From Enterococcus sp. 5H (GTDB taxonomy: Bacteria > Bacillota > Bacilli > Lactobacillales > Enterococcaceae), in contig NZ_AMDP01000022.1 of NCBI RefSeq assembly GCF_028128615.1, positions 1 through 64,000 of the forward strand: a stretch of 64,000 nt of DNA, in the 5' to 3' direction. Below are positions 27,876 to 36,679 of the stretch, in pieces. The translations under genes and the position numbers were made by a program. Position 1 is the first letter of the stretch; every line of letters starts with the position of its first letter. The notes below the pieces were generated by a model that did no database searches, was not told where the DNA came from, and saw nothing but the letters and a program-made list of their open reading frames with translations.

Positions 27876-29330
27876 TTTTCCATCCAGTATCCCTCCGCTT
27901 TTTTTTAATTCAACTATTTTATTTCCAAAATGTTCCCAATCTGAAGCTAATGGTGGTTTTTTCCAAATAATATGATCGCACGTTAAGTTGTTCGGTTTTA
28001 AATCTGATAAATAAAGGACACTTTTTTTAGAAAGGCTATTTTCAATGACGATATTAAGAAATTTAAATGATTTAATATTATCTGAAATAAAAGAATTGTA
28101 AGCTGAACCGTACGAAAAATCAACACAAATATAAATTGGCTTACTAAAAACAGTGGCGGGCACATATTGAATCAATAAAAATAAATAATCGTACTTCAAA
28201 GCATTTGTTTTACTAATATCCAGCTTTTCATCATCAATAAACGATTCAATAAATAGAAAAAAATCAGGATAATTTTCTTTAAAAAAACTAAAATCAAAAT
28301 CAAATGAAGAAGCGGAGTCAGTATGAGTAAAATGTAAAAATTTATAATGAACGCGTAGCAAATCATGTTTGAGTTCTGAATAATTTGGGGTGGTTTTATT
28401 AATACCCATCACTTTATTTAATTTTTTTAAAAGTAAATTTGTTAAAGGAAACGCTTCAGGACAAAAAGCTTCAATATGTTGAACCATAGTTTTGGGATCT
28501 GAAACAGTAATTAATTGTTCGGCAAGTAAAAAAGAATAAACAAAAGAAACTTCTTGAATAATCTCTTCGGGTTTGAGAACAGTTTGATCAACGAACCATT
28601 GTTTTACTGCTTGGACTTTTTTAGAATGTTTGGCCATGGTTGTTTCGATTGGTTTTCCTTTCACGACAAGTGTATGCCCGTCATACAAACGTTGAAATGC
28701 AATAGCAAAGAAAAATCTCAACTTTATCTTTTGAGTAGGTGCGTAGTTCATGGTGTATAATTTATCGAGATAGTGAATCAGCTGATTACCTAGAGCAATA
28801 ATTTCTTTTGAAAAAGGAATTTCTAAACTATTAAAAGAATAAAAATAAACATCATAAAGGAAAATACGAAGACGTGTTTCATCACCAACAAGATTTAAAT
28901 CACTGTCAATCTTGATTCCATATAAAGCTAACAATTTTTCAAGCTCCGTTTTTAAAAGATAGGCCGATGAAATACTAAGGAAATTATCTGATACAAAAGC
29001 CTCAAATGAAAAATCGTCCGTTTTAAAAAGCGCATCTAAAAGCAAAAATAGTTTAGATTCCTTGAGGTAATACCATTGTAGCGTTAACAAAGAATCCTCG
29101 CCAGTTGAGTAAAAATACACAACTTTATCTTCAACAATGATTTTAAGCTCTGCTAATTGAAAATAAGCAAAATCTTCGATGATTTTAGTAAGTTCTTTTT
29201 TTACCACATAAGAAGATAAGGCAAGGTCATTACCGATTTGCTTGAAGGAAGCCTTTTGTAAGGGCTTAATTTCTAGGTACGTTAAAATATCCATCCGTTG
29301 CTGATATTCTTTATCTAATAATTGTTTCAC
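27429..29330 (-). CDS. Mga-like regulator fused in frame to a secreted-protein segment
   Basis: As it stands, one 633-residue frame. Residues 1-485 look like a Mga-family regulator: N-terminal HTH (KASFKQIGNDLALSSYVVKKEL) and a long Leu/Phe-rich helical body. Residue 486 is a methionine that begins a complete signal peptide, which makes no sense inside a cytoplasmic regulator. An A8 tract (27899-27906) lies just before the junction; with nine A the regulator would stop at TAG 27868-27870, overlapping the next gene's ATG by 8 nt. The fusion is therefore probably a frame change. It is divergent from WxL locus 2, which it may control. Confidence 0.72.
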   Translation of the reverse strand: MKQLLDKEYQQRMDILTYLEIKPLQKASFKQIGNDLALSSYVVKKELTKIIEDFAYFQLAELKIIVEDKVVYFYSTGEDSLLTLQWYYLKESKLFLLLDALFKTDDFSFEAFVSDNFLSISSAYLLKTELEKLLALYGIKIDSDLNLVGDETRLRIFLYDVYFYSFNSLEIPFSKEIIALGNQLIHYLDKLYTMNYAPTQKIKLRFFFAIAFQRLYDGHTLVVKGKPIETTMAKHSKKVQAVKQWFVDQTVLKPEEIIQEVSFVYSFLLAEQLITVSDPKTMVQHIEAFCPEAFPLTNLLLKKLNKVMGINKTTPNYSELKHDLLRVHYKFLHFTHTDSASSFDFDFSFFKENYPDFFLFIESFIDDEKLDISKTNALKYDYLFLLIQYVPATVFSKPIYICVDFSYGSAYNSFISDNIKSFKFLNIVIENSLSKKSVLYLSDLKPNNLTCDHIIWKKPPLASDWEHFGNKIVELKKSGGILDGKMHRKKRLISTLLICNAILAGLLFSGAVETSAAPEDGGVSPVNPLNPAITVEPTSPPKDPEPKSQKKKPAQTSKPTNEETSSSSTEIKKEEEKAPAIVHRKKKKNHSSNSLLNFLIIQAVTKEQSSRLLQLLVVLHPILSIHLLKQVKH

Positions 29331-29516
29331 TATAAACTCCTTAAAAGATCTTTAATCGTCGGTTAACTGTGTAAGTAACGTTTATTTTAAAGTTCATTAT
29401 ATAAGGGGAAATAGAATAAATGCAAGTAGTATTTTTTTATATGTAAATAAAATCGATAATAAATAAGAATAGTAACCAATTTCCAAAAAAAATTAAAAAA
29501 AACGAAAAAAATTGAA

Positions 29517-29545
29517 TAGACTTATTTTTCAGCAGCTACTATACT
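29517..29545 (+). promoter_or_regulatory. Predicted promoter of WxL locus 2 with TAGACTTAT -35 element
   Basis: TAGACT (29517-29522), 17-bp spacer, TATACT (29540-29545); the 5' UTR would be ~66 nt. Confidence 0.6.
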
Positions 29546-29618
29546 AGCGGATGTCCCAGAGGAACGGTGCACCGAATTCTGAGGAAGACGATTTTGTTAG
29601 GGAAAGGAGATGTAAAAT

Positions 29619-32528
29619 TTGAAAGCACAACAGAGAAAAAATTTTTTTCTCAATAATTATATGATATCGCTGATGTCATTGATGGTTGTTTTGATAGGAA
29701 GTAGTTTACTGCTTTTCTCCGAAAATGCTTTTGCAAAAGATCAATCCTTTAAGTTGATAGCGGATGAAGCGATTCAAGTGGGCCGTACTGCAAATTTCTC
29801 AATTGAAACTACAACCCCAACGGATAATCTACTTACGATTAATTATCCAGAAAGTTTCCGATTGGATGAGGAAAAGTTTGCTACAGACAATCAAAATACA
29901 CTAGAGGCTATCAAACATGATCTAGAAAAACACCAACTTTCATTTAAAGTAAACAATAAAAAGAATCAAGCGATTTTATTTTCAGGAGAATTCCAAGAAA
30001 TAGGAACACAAAAATTGACAGTCGCATCTGGAGAAGAGAAAGAACAGTTTAGCTTAGAGGTCCAAGCTGCAGAAGTTAGTCCACCGCTGTTAGATGATGC
30101 TCTTTCAACTGATGATAATGCAAAAGCAGATACGTTACCAAGTTTTGATTGGAATTTATTGAATGATGATGGATTGGATTTATCTACCTTTAAACAAGTA
30201 TCTGAAAACACGCCAGTGAAGTTAACAGGTGGAGCTTTTGACAAATCAGCACGAAATTATTATATGTTTTTTGGACATGTTGGTAAAGATAATACTTATA
30301 ATTATTCCAGCCAAATATTTAATAAAACTGGAAATATGTATGCGACATTAGGTCGGACTTCATTGTTACCACTACTGTCTCCTGGGATGATCGGGGTCAA
30401 AAAAAATACAGGGACTGCTAGTAGCACTAAAATTTTTGGTTACGATTATGATTATGAGAGTAGTGGTGTAGGGAATACGGGTGCCAATTTTGATATTGGA
30501 GAAATGAATTCTACTTCAGGGTCAATACTGAAGAGCGGCTATAGAAGCGTGTATGACGGTGAGAATAAGCCGACAAGTACATGGATAATTTCTCAATACG
30601 TAAAAGAAAATGAAATTGTTGCATATGGCTTTTTAAAAAAAGATGTAACATCAGGTGATAGTAATATTTCTTATCAGGCTATCAGAGTTCATGGTTATGT
30701 AGTAAGTAAAAGCTCTGGGAGAATTCGTTACGACGTAAGCTACTATAATAATAATTCAACCAGTAAATACTATGCATTGAATTTTGGCGCGCATATGGAT
30801 GTGGGAGGTGCACATACTGACTCTAAATTATTTTCTTACGGTGATTCAGGGATATATTTTGATGAACCGAGAGCTACACCAGTAGATGGCATACCTGCAC
30901 GTATTTATTTCTACATGAATAAAGGATATGGAGAAAATTTAGGCCCTAACGCTTATAAAACAGGTAACTTAGCGTCTGGAACTTCTTCAACTAATAGGGG
31001 AGCTTTGTATAAAATTGCTTACTGGAAAAATCTTACGGTAGAATCATGGACTAACAAAATTGTAGGATATACAAAACCATATGAAGCATGGGATCCGTTT
31101 CAAGTTTCTGGGTATCAATTCCCTCTAAGTCATCCAATTTTTGCCTATAGATGGGAACCCGTACAATTAAGTCCAGGAGAAGTAGGTACAGGTTCTTTAG
31201 ATCTATCCATCGAAGAACCTGCACCGATCATGCCGACGGCAGAGAAAACCTACAAGAACGAAAATGCTTCAAGTAAAGAAAACTATGTAGGTGATACGCT
31301 ATCGTTCAGCGTAGTTGCTCGAAATAAAGGTGATATGGACACTTGGCGACAGGTAGCGCTAATTGACACGCTACCTAAAGAACTGGAATTAGACGTAAAT
31401 TCACTAACCTTAGTAGATGTTAACGGTGATGAAAGCAAGCTAGATCCTTCCGTTTACGATCAAGAAGCACACCGTTTTACAGCGGGATTATACGATATTC
31501 CAGCTAAAAAACAAGTTGAAATAAAATACAAAGCTAAAATTGTCTCAGGCGGAAATCAAAAGATTATCAATAAATTTGACGCATCGAATTCAAGTTCACA
31601 ACTAGCAAGTGATGAAGTCGAGATTCCGATTACTGAAAACTTAGACTTTAAATTGAAAGAAGAAGTTTTTGATAAAGATGGAAAAGTTGCTGACAAAGCA
31701 ACGCAAGGTGATACCTTACATTATAAGGTCACTGTTTTGAACCCTAAGAGTTCAAGTGAACTATTTTATAAGAGCTTCCAAGGTCCAATTTCAGTTGACT
31801 CTCATTTAGAGAACCTTCGAAATATCTCCATTAAAGATCAAGGTGGAAAAGTAATTGGGAATGGTATTATTGCTTCAGATAAATTAAGTATAGTCTATGC
31901 TGGAGGAACAAGTGAAAGTGATTCTATCAATCAAGATCTGTTTATAGAATTTGATGCAACAGTTAATCAGGATACTCCAGACGGCACAATAGTTAAATCT
32001 AAAGCTAGTTTTTGGGCAGAATTTGTGGGTGGTAGTAAACTACGAGATTTTATAGAGTCTAACGAAGTTCAAACGGAAATCAGCAAAAAAAGAGGTGATC
32101 TAGTCTTCGTTTCTGCACCGAACGTATTAGATTTTGGTAAATCACTGAAAATATCTGCTAAAGATCAAGCTTATCCAATCGCCGAAAAAGACGATAATTT
32201 AGTCGTTCAAGATGGTCGCGGTGTAGGCGAACATTGGTCAATGACAGCAATGCTGCTAGATGAATTAACAAGTGATTCTGGTCATCAGTTAGTAGATAGC
32301 CTGCACTATAAAGATCAAAAACAAGATCATGTATTTATCAAAGGCGAATCAATTCCGATTATTGAAAAAGAAACGATTGATGAACAAGCAGTAGATATCT
32401 CGAAAGAGTGGCAAGGAACTAAAATAGGCCCTTATCTAGATGTCAAAGCTGGTAAACCTCGAGCAGAAAAATATTCAGGAGCCATTCAGTGGACACTGCA
32501 AGATGTTCCTACGAATAACGGCGAATAG
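29619..32528 (+). CDS. Large WxL-domain surface protein with DUF11-type domains
   Basis: 969 residues, TTG start with AAAGGAG upstream. Signal peptide (core ~17-33), an N-terminal beta-rich region, a large central domain of unknown fold (~185-520, Gly/Tyr/Ser-rich), DUF11-type repeats (~540-660, GDTLSFSVVARNKGD and DTLPKELELD; and ~670-800, GDTLHYKVTVLNP) and a C-terminal WxL domain. The proximal motif is HWSMTAML (WxM rather than WxL); the distal one is canonical, IQWTLQDVP. First gene of locus 2, wall-associated. Confidence 0.9.
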   Translation: MKAQQRKNFFLNNYMISLMSLMVVLIGSSLLLFSENAFAKDQSFKLIADEAIQVGRTANFSIETTTPTDNLLTINYPESFRLDEEKFATDNQNTLEAIKHDLEKHQLSFKVNNKKNQAILFSGEFQEIGTQKLTVASGEEKEQFSLEVQAAEVSPPLLDDALSTDDNAKADTLPSFDWNLLNDDGLDLSTFKQVSENTPVKLTGGAFDKSARNYYMFFGHVGKDNTYNYSSQIFNKTGNMYATLGRTSLLPLLSPGMIGVKKNTGTASSTKIFGYDYDYESSGVGNTGANFDIGEMNSTSGSILKSGYRSVYDGENKPTSTWIISQYVKENEIVAYGFLKKDVTSGDSNISYQAIRVHGYVVSKSSGRIRYDVSYYNNNSTSKYYALNFGAHMDVGGAHTDSKLFSYGDSGIYFDEPRATPVDGIPARIYFYMNKGYGENLGPNAYKTGNLASGTSSTNRGALYKIAYWKNLTVESWTNKIVGYTKPYEAWDPFQVSGYQFPLSHPIFAYRWEPVQLSPGEVGTGSLDLSIEEPAPIMPTAEKTYKNENASSKENYVGDTLSFSVVARNKGDMDTWRQVALIDTLPKELELDVNSLTLVDVNGDESKLDPSVYDQEAHRFTAGLYDIPAKKQVEIKYKAKIVSGGNQKIINKFDASNSSSQLASDEVEIPITENLDFKLKEEVFDKDGKVADKATQGDTLHYKVTVLNPKSSSELFYKSFQGPISVDSHLENLRNISIKDQGGKVIGNGIIASDKLSIVYAGGTSESDSINQDLFIEFDATVNQDTPDGTIVKSKASFWAEFVGGSKLRDFIESNEVQTEISKKRGDLVFVSAPNVLDFGKSLKISAKDQAYPIAEKDDNLVVQDGRGVGEHWSMTAMLLDELTSDSGHQLVDSLHYKDQKQDHVFIKGESIPIIEKETIDEQAVDISKEWQGTKIGPYLDVKAGKPRAEKYSGAIQWTLQDVPTNNGE

Positions 32529-32540
32529 GAGAAGAATAAG

Positions 32541-32939
32541 ATGAAAATAAAACAAGTGTTTCTACGTTTATTATCACTGGCTAGTCTTTTCCTGTTATTC
32601 GTTGGCAGTCTTCAGGTACAGGCAGAAGAGCATAAAGACTACGAATCACGTACAGGTATTGGTTTTTACGGATCGTACGAATACCCTAGTGACGAATCGT
32701 CTGACTCATCAGAAGAGCCTATAGCAAAACCGGAGCCAAATGAACAAGTGCCAGACAGACCAGTTGATTATGAACCAACTAACAATAATCAGCTTGTAGC
32801 AAAACCTGTGGGAAGAACCCTTCCAAGTACAGGCGAAATCAGAAATCGCTCTATCGGATTGATCGGTTTATTGATCATATTGATTATTTTATTGATCGTC
32901 CTTCTTAATAGAAAACAAAACAAAAAGGAGAATATCTAA
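32541..32939 (+). CDS. Small LPXTG-anchored surface protein (WxL locus 2)
   Basis: 132 residues: signal peptide ending at VQAE, an acidic Ser/Pro linker, sortase motif TLPSTGE, a hydrophobic helix and the tail NRKQNKKENI. The canonical LPSTG predicts covalent attachment to peptidoglycan by sortase A. Counterpart of 14038-14394 in locus 1 and 53731-54057 in locus 3. The stop overlaps the next ATG by one base (TAATG). Confidence 0.9.
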   Translation: MKIKQVFLRLLSLASLFLLFVGSLQVQAEEHKDYESRTGIGFYGSYEYPSDESSDSSEEPIAKPEPNEQVPDRPVDYEPTNNNQLVAKPVGRTLPSTGEIRNRSIGLIGLLIILIILLIVLLNRKQNKKENI

Positions 32940-33757
32940 TGAAAAATATTCATTTTAAATCAGCAGCACTTTTAGTCGTTTTAGCAACAGTATCCACTAC
33001 AGGAATGAAAGCTTTCGCAGCAGAAGACTACGAAAGAAACTATATAAGCGGAGGGATTGTTGAATTTGTACCTGATACAAACCCAACTGATCCAGTTGAC
33101 CCAGAAAATCCAGATCCAAACAAGCCAGTTGAGCCGTGGGACCCAACAACACCAGATCACAAACCAAACCCAGGAACAGATGGTCCATTAAGTATTGACT
33201 TTGCCTCAAGTATTGATTTTGGTAAAAACAAAATTACGAATAAAGATGAACTTTATTATGCAGAACCACAATATCTATGGAACGAAGATCATTCATCTTT
33301 TGACCCAGCTTCAGCAAAACCAAACTACGTTCAAGTTTCTGACAAACGCGGAACCAACGGCGGCTGGTCATTAACAGTGAAACAAGATGGTCAATTTAAA
33401 AATGATGATACATTAAATAAAGTCTTAACAGGTTCTGAAATCAAATTTACTCAAGGAAAAGCAGATTCAATCAGTGCAGTAACTGCGCCAAAAACAGTAG
33501 ATATGACATTAGTGCCAGGAAGCGAAACAAAAGTAATGAACGCTGAAAAAGGTGCTGGTGCCGGTACTTGGGTGGATCGTTTTTGAACATTAGAAGAAGT
33601 TGAAGTAGATGGTCAAACAGTTTTAAAAAATAAAGCTATTACATTATCTGTACCAGGTTCAACACCAAAAGATGCCGTTAAATATGAAACAAAACTAATC
33701 TGGTCACTAACAGACGTACCAGGAAATACAACTGAACCAGAAGAACCAGCAGAATAA
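32939..33757 (+). pseudogene. WxL-domain protein gene interrupted by an in-frame opal codon
   Basis: Signal peptide, DP-rich linker and WxL domain with the proximal motif GGWSLTVKQDGQF. TGA at 33584-33586 ends it after GTWVDRF. The same frame then continues without any other defect for 56 codons, including SVPGSTPKDAVKYETK and the distal motif LIWSLTDVPGN, to TAA 33755-33757. The paralogue at 33794 has glycine at this position (TWVYRFGDED), so a single G-to-T change (GGA to TGA) would explain it. The truncated product lacks the distal WxL motif. Confidence 0.85.
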
Positions 33758-33793
33758 TAAAAAATAATCAGTTAAATAGAGGAGAATATCAAA

Positions 33794-34594
33794 ATGAAAT
33801 CAATTAAATTAGCAACAACAGCAGGAGTTTTACTATTTAGTACAGTCTTATTCGGAGCCCAAGCATCAGCTGCACCAGGACCAATCCCAGCAAACCGCGA
33901 TACAGATGCACAAGTAAAATTTGTCGAAGATGATACACCAACAGATCCAACAGACCCAACAGATCCAGACCCAGAAAATCCAGTTGTACCAGTAGATCCA
34001 ACAAATCCAGATAAGCCAGTAGATCCAGGTACTAATGGTGCATTGAGTTTAGACTATGCATCAATTTTAGATTTTGGTACACAATTTATTTCGAATAAAA
34101 ACCAAACTTACTTTGCAAAACCACAATACCTAAAAGACAAAGATGGCAAAATCGATGAAAAAAATCCAGTACCAAACTACGCACAAGTAACGGACAAACG
34201 CGGTGGCGAAAAAGGCTGGGCATTAAGCGTAAAACAAAACGGTCAATTTAAATCATTGAAAAACCAAAAAGAATTAACAGGTGCACAAATCACTTTCTTA
34301 AACGCTGAAGCAGCAACTGTTTCTTCTTCAAAAGCACCAAGCACTGTAAAAACTACATTTAGTTTAGGAACTGATGGTAAAGGTGTTGCAGAAAACGTAA
34401 TGGCTGCCTCAGAAGGCGAAGGTTTCGGTACATGGGTTTACCGTTTCGGTGATGAAGATACAATGAGCGAAAGTATTAAATTAGACGTTCCAGGTTCAAC
34501 TGTAAAAGAAGCAGACACTTACAAAGCAACATTGACTTGGACATTAACAGATATTCCAGATAACTCAGAAACACCAGAAGAACCAGAAGCATAA
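33794..34594 (+). CDS. Small WxL-domain surface protein (locus 2)
   Basis: 266 residues: signal peptide ending near ASAAP, a long Thr/Asp/Pro linker (TDPTDPTDPDPENP), then a WxL domain with proximal KGWALSVKQNGQF and distal LTWTLTDIPDN. Close paralogue of the preceding interrupted gene and so may now carry the function alone. Common-codon usage and the AGAGGAG ribosome binding site suggest high expression. A long hairpin separates it from the downstream WxL-interacting gene. Confidence 0.93.
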   Translation: MKSIKLATTAGVLLFSTVLFGAQASAAPGPIPANRDTDAQVKFVEDDTPTDPTDPTDPDPENPVVPVDPTNPDKPVDPGTNGALSLDYASILDFGTQFISNKNQTYFAKPQYLKDKDGKIDEKNPVPNYAQVTDKRGGEKGWALSVKQNGQFKSLKNQKELTGAQITFLNAEAATVSSSKAPSTVKTTFSLGTDGKGVAENVMAASEGEGFGTWVYRFGDEDTMSESIKLDVPGSTVKEADTYKATLTWTLTDIPDNSETPEEPEA

Positions 34595-34638
34595 ACATAA
34601 GAGAAAAATCTCTATAGAATAAGACATAAGCGGAACAA

Positions 34639-34727
34639 AAAAGCAGGTAAACAGATAGCTCCTATTACCCCCTTTGATTCAACTAAAAAAATCAATTATT
34701 CCATTACTGATGGGAGCTGTCTGCTTT
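34639..34727 (+). other. Intra-operon hairpin after last WxL gene of locus 2
   Basis: AGATAGCTCC pairs with GGAGCTGTCT (10 bp), extended by AAAGC/GCTTT across a left-side bulge; loop ~46 nt. No strong T run follows. It occupies the same place in locus 2 as the 16059-16086 hairpin does in locus 1. Confidence 0.6.
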
Positions 34728-34791
34728 ACTAGTATTTTGTCTGTTTTTGTCTTCATTCTGGTTACATAGAAAATCGACAGGAGGAAAAATC

Positions 34792-35892
34792 ATGTTAAAA
34801 CAAAAAAGAAAATTAATTTCAGCACTAATTATTTTTATGAGCATCATTGGATTTACAGCAAAACAGGTAGAAGCATCTGAGTTGAAATTTAGTGTAGAAC
34901 CAGTTATCCCAGAAAATCAAAAAGATAATGGACATACCTATTTTGATTTAAATATGAAACCTGAACAAAAACAAGCACTAAAAGTTCACATGCGTAATGA
35001 CACAGATAAAGAAGTAGTTGTGATACCGTCGATTCATACCGCGACAACGAACATTAACGGCGTTGTTGAATATGGAGAATCGAATTCGAAAGTGGATGAT
35101 ACGGTACAGTACAAACTTGAAGATTTAGTCAAACCAGCGGTAAAAGAAGTGAAAATTCCAGCCAAAAGCGCGACAGATCTTGAGTTAAATGTCGAAATGC
35201 CGGAAGCTGAATTTTCAGGTATATTAGCTGGCGGAATTACTTTAGCAGAAAAAGACGCTGAGACTGAAGCCACTAACGAACAAGATCAAGAAAAAGGCTT
35301 GGCAATCGAAAATAAATACGCTTATGTTGTGGCGATTGTACTGAACGAGTCCGATCAAAAAGTAGACTCAGAATTAAAACTAACAAATGTCGAACCAGGT
35401 CAAGTCAACGCTAGAAATGCTATTAGCGCTACAATCCAAAATACCCAACCTAAATATATGAACCAATTAGCAGTAGATACAAAAATTACGAAAAAAGGCG
35501 AGAAAGAAGTCCTTTATTCTTCTAAAAAAGATAGCATGCAAATGGCGCCAAACACATCGTTTGCTTACCCTGTTTCTCTAGAGGGGAAAAAATTGGAACC
35601 TGGTAAATATACTTTAACAATGGATGCAACATCAATGAAACAAACATGGCACTTTAATAAGGACTTTGAGATTAAAGCAGATATTGCAAAAAAACTAAAC
35701 AAAACAGATGTAAGTATTGAAAAAGCTAATAACCTTTGGATATATATCGTTTTTGGTTTATTGCTATTGTTAATCTTATTGTTACTAATTTTATTGTTTA
35801 CTAAGAAGAAAAAAGAAAAACAGCAAGCAGAATTAAGAAAAAAGGCCCACAAAAATAGAAAGAAAAAAGAAAAAAATAAACATAAGGTGTGA
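34792..35892 (+). CDS. WxL-interacting membrane protein (DUF916 + DUF3324), locus 2
   Basis: About 366 residues from ATG 34792 (CAGGAGG upstream; the longer frame from 34747 has no such site). Signal peptide, DUF916 domain (FSVEPVIPENQ, TYFDLNMKPEQKQ), DUF3324 domain (IENKYAYVVAIVLNES, MQMAPNTSFAYPV), a C-terminal transmembrane helix (~312-334) and a Lys-rich cytoplasmic tail. It should tether WxL proteins at the membrane-wall interface. Paralogue of the 16119 product. Confidence 0.93.
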   Translation: MLKQKRKLISALIIFMSIIGFTAKQVEASELKFSVEPVIPENQKDNGHTYFDLNMKPEQKQALKVHMRNDTDKEVVVIPSIHTATTNINGVVEYGESNSKVDDTVQYKLEDLVKPAVKEVKIPAKSATDLELNVEMPEAEFSGILAGGITLAEKDAETEATNEQDQEKGLAIENKYAYVVAIVLNESDQKVDSELKLTNVEPGQVNARNAISATIQNTQPKYMNQLAVDTKITKKGEKEVLYSSKKDSMQMAPNTSFAYPVSLEGKKLEPGKYTLTMDATSMKQTWHFNKDFEIKADIAKKLNKTDVSIEKANNLWIYIVFGLLLLLILLLLILLFTKKKKEKQQAELRKKAHKNRKKKEKNKHKV

Positions 35893-35900
35893 ATGAGCGA

Positions 35901-36608
35901 TTGAGTACTATCGGTTTAGTCTATTTAGGATCTGAAGATAAAGAAAGTAAAACCACTGTATTAACGGAATATAAAAATATTTTGATTTTAAGAAATAAAA
36001 CGCAACTACTGGAGAAATTACCTCAATTGGATGGGGTTGTAATTATTGAAGGTGAAAATAATAAACTAAGTGAAGTTTGCGAATTGATTATGACGATTAA
36101 AAAGCAATCTACTTGTCTCATTTGGATCGTTTTGACTAGTGAAAAGGAAATGGATAAACTTGTTTGTTTACAGTTAGGTGCTGATTTTGTTCTTGATAAA
36201 GAATCTAGCAAAATGGAAAAAGAATTAATTGTAAAAAATGCATTGCAACGTAGTGGAGTATTAGCAGAAAATCATCAAAATTCAGATAAAAGCGGACCGT
36301 ATCATCTAAATAATAAAGAAAGCTTTCGTTTGATTTCAGATAATTTTAGCGTTGTGCTGAATGATGAAGTAGAGGTTTCCCTAACGAAATTGGAGTTTCA
36401 GTTATTGGTAGTATTATATCAGAAACCACGTATGACGTTCAGCTACAAAGAAATCCAAAGACAAATCTATGGAGATGACACAGAAGATCGCCAATATCGA
36501 ATTGCGAATGTTATTTATCATTTGAGAAGTAAATTAGATAATGCAATTGGAAGTGAACGCGGCTATATTAAAACAATTCGCTCAAGAGGTTATATGTTGG
36601 ATGTCTAA
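35901..36608 (+). CDS. Winged-helix (OmpR/PhoB-type) regulator of WxL locus 2, copy 3
   Basis: About 235 residues. The start is taken as TTG 35901 because the protein then aligns at its first residue with the other two copies (xSTIGLVYLGSEDKES versus xYNIGVVLLGETDQET); AAGGTG lies upstream, and a GTG at 35889 overlaps the preceding stop. Degenerate receiver (LDGVVIIEG, no phosphoacceptor Asp; QLGADFVL) and a PhoB-type winged helix (VSLTKLEFQLLVVL, IKTIRSRGYML). Last gene of locus 2, so it may act back on the operon that encodes it. Confidence 0.83.
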   Translation: MSTIGLVYLGSEDKESKTTVLTEYKNILILRNKTQLLEKLPQLDGVVIIEGENNKLSEVCELIMTIKKQSTCLIWIVLTSEKEMDKLVCLQLGADFVLDKESSKMEKELIVKNALQRSGVLAENHQNSDKSGPYHLNNKESFRLISDNFSVVLNDEVEVSLTKLEFQLLVVLYQKPRMTFSYKEIQRQIYGDDTEDRQYRIANVIYHLRSKLDNAIGSERGYIKTIRSRGYMLDV

Positions 36609-36625
36609 TGCTGATAGTAAATAAG

Positions 36626-36679
36626 AAGAAAGAAGTGTACTATCCGAAAAAGGAAGGACACTTCTTTCTTTATTTTTTC
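36626..36679. terminator. Bidirectional terminator between locus 2 and mnmM
   Basis: Perfect 13-bp stem AAGAAAGAAGTGT / ACACTTCTTTCTT with a T-rich tail on the + side and A-rich flank on the other; it reaches the mnmM stop codon. Confidence 0.85.
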
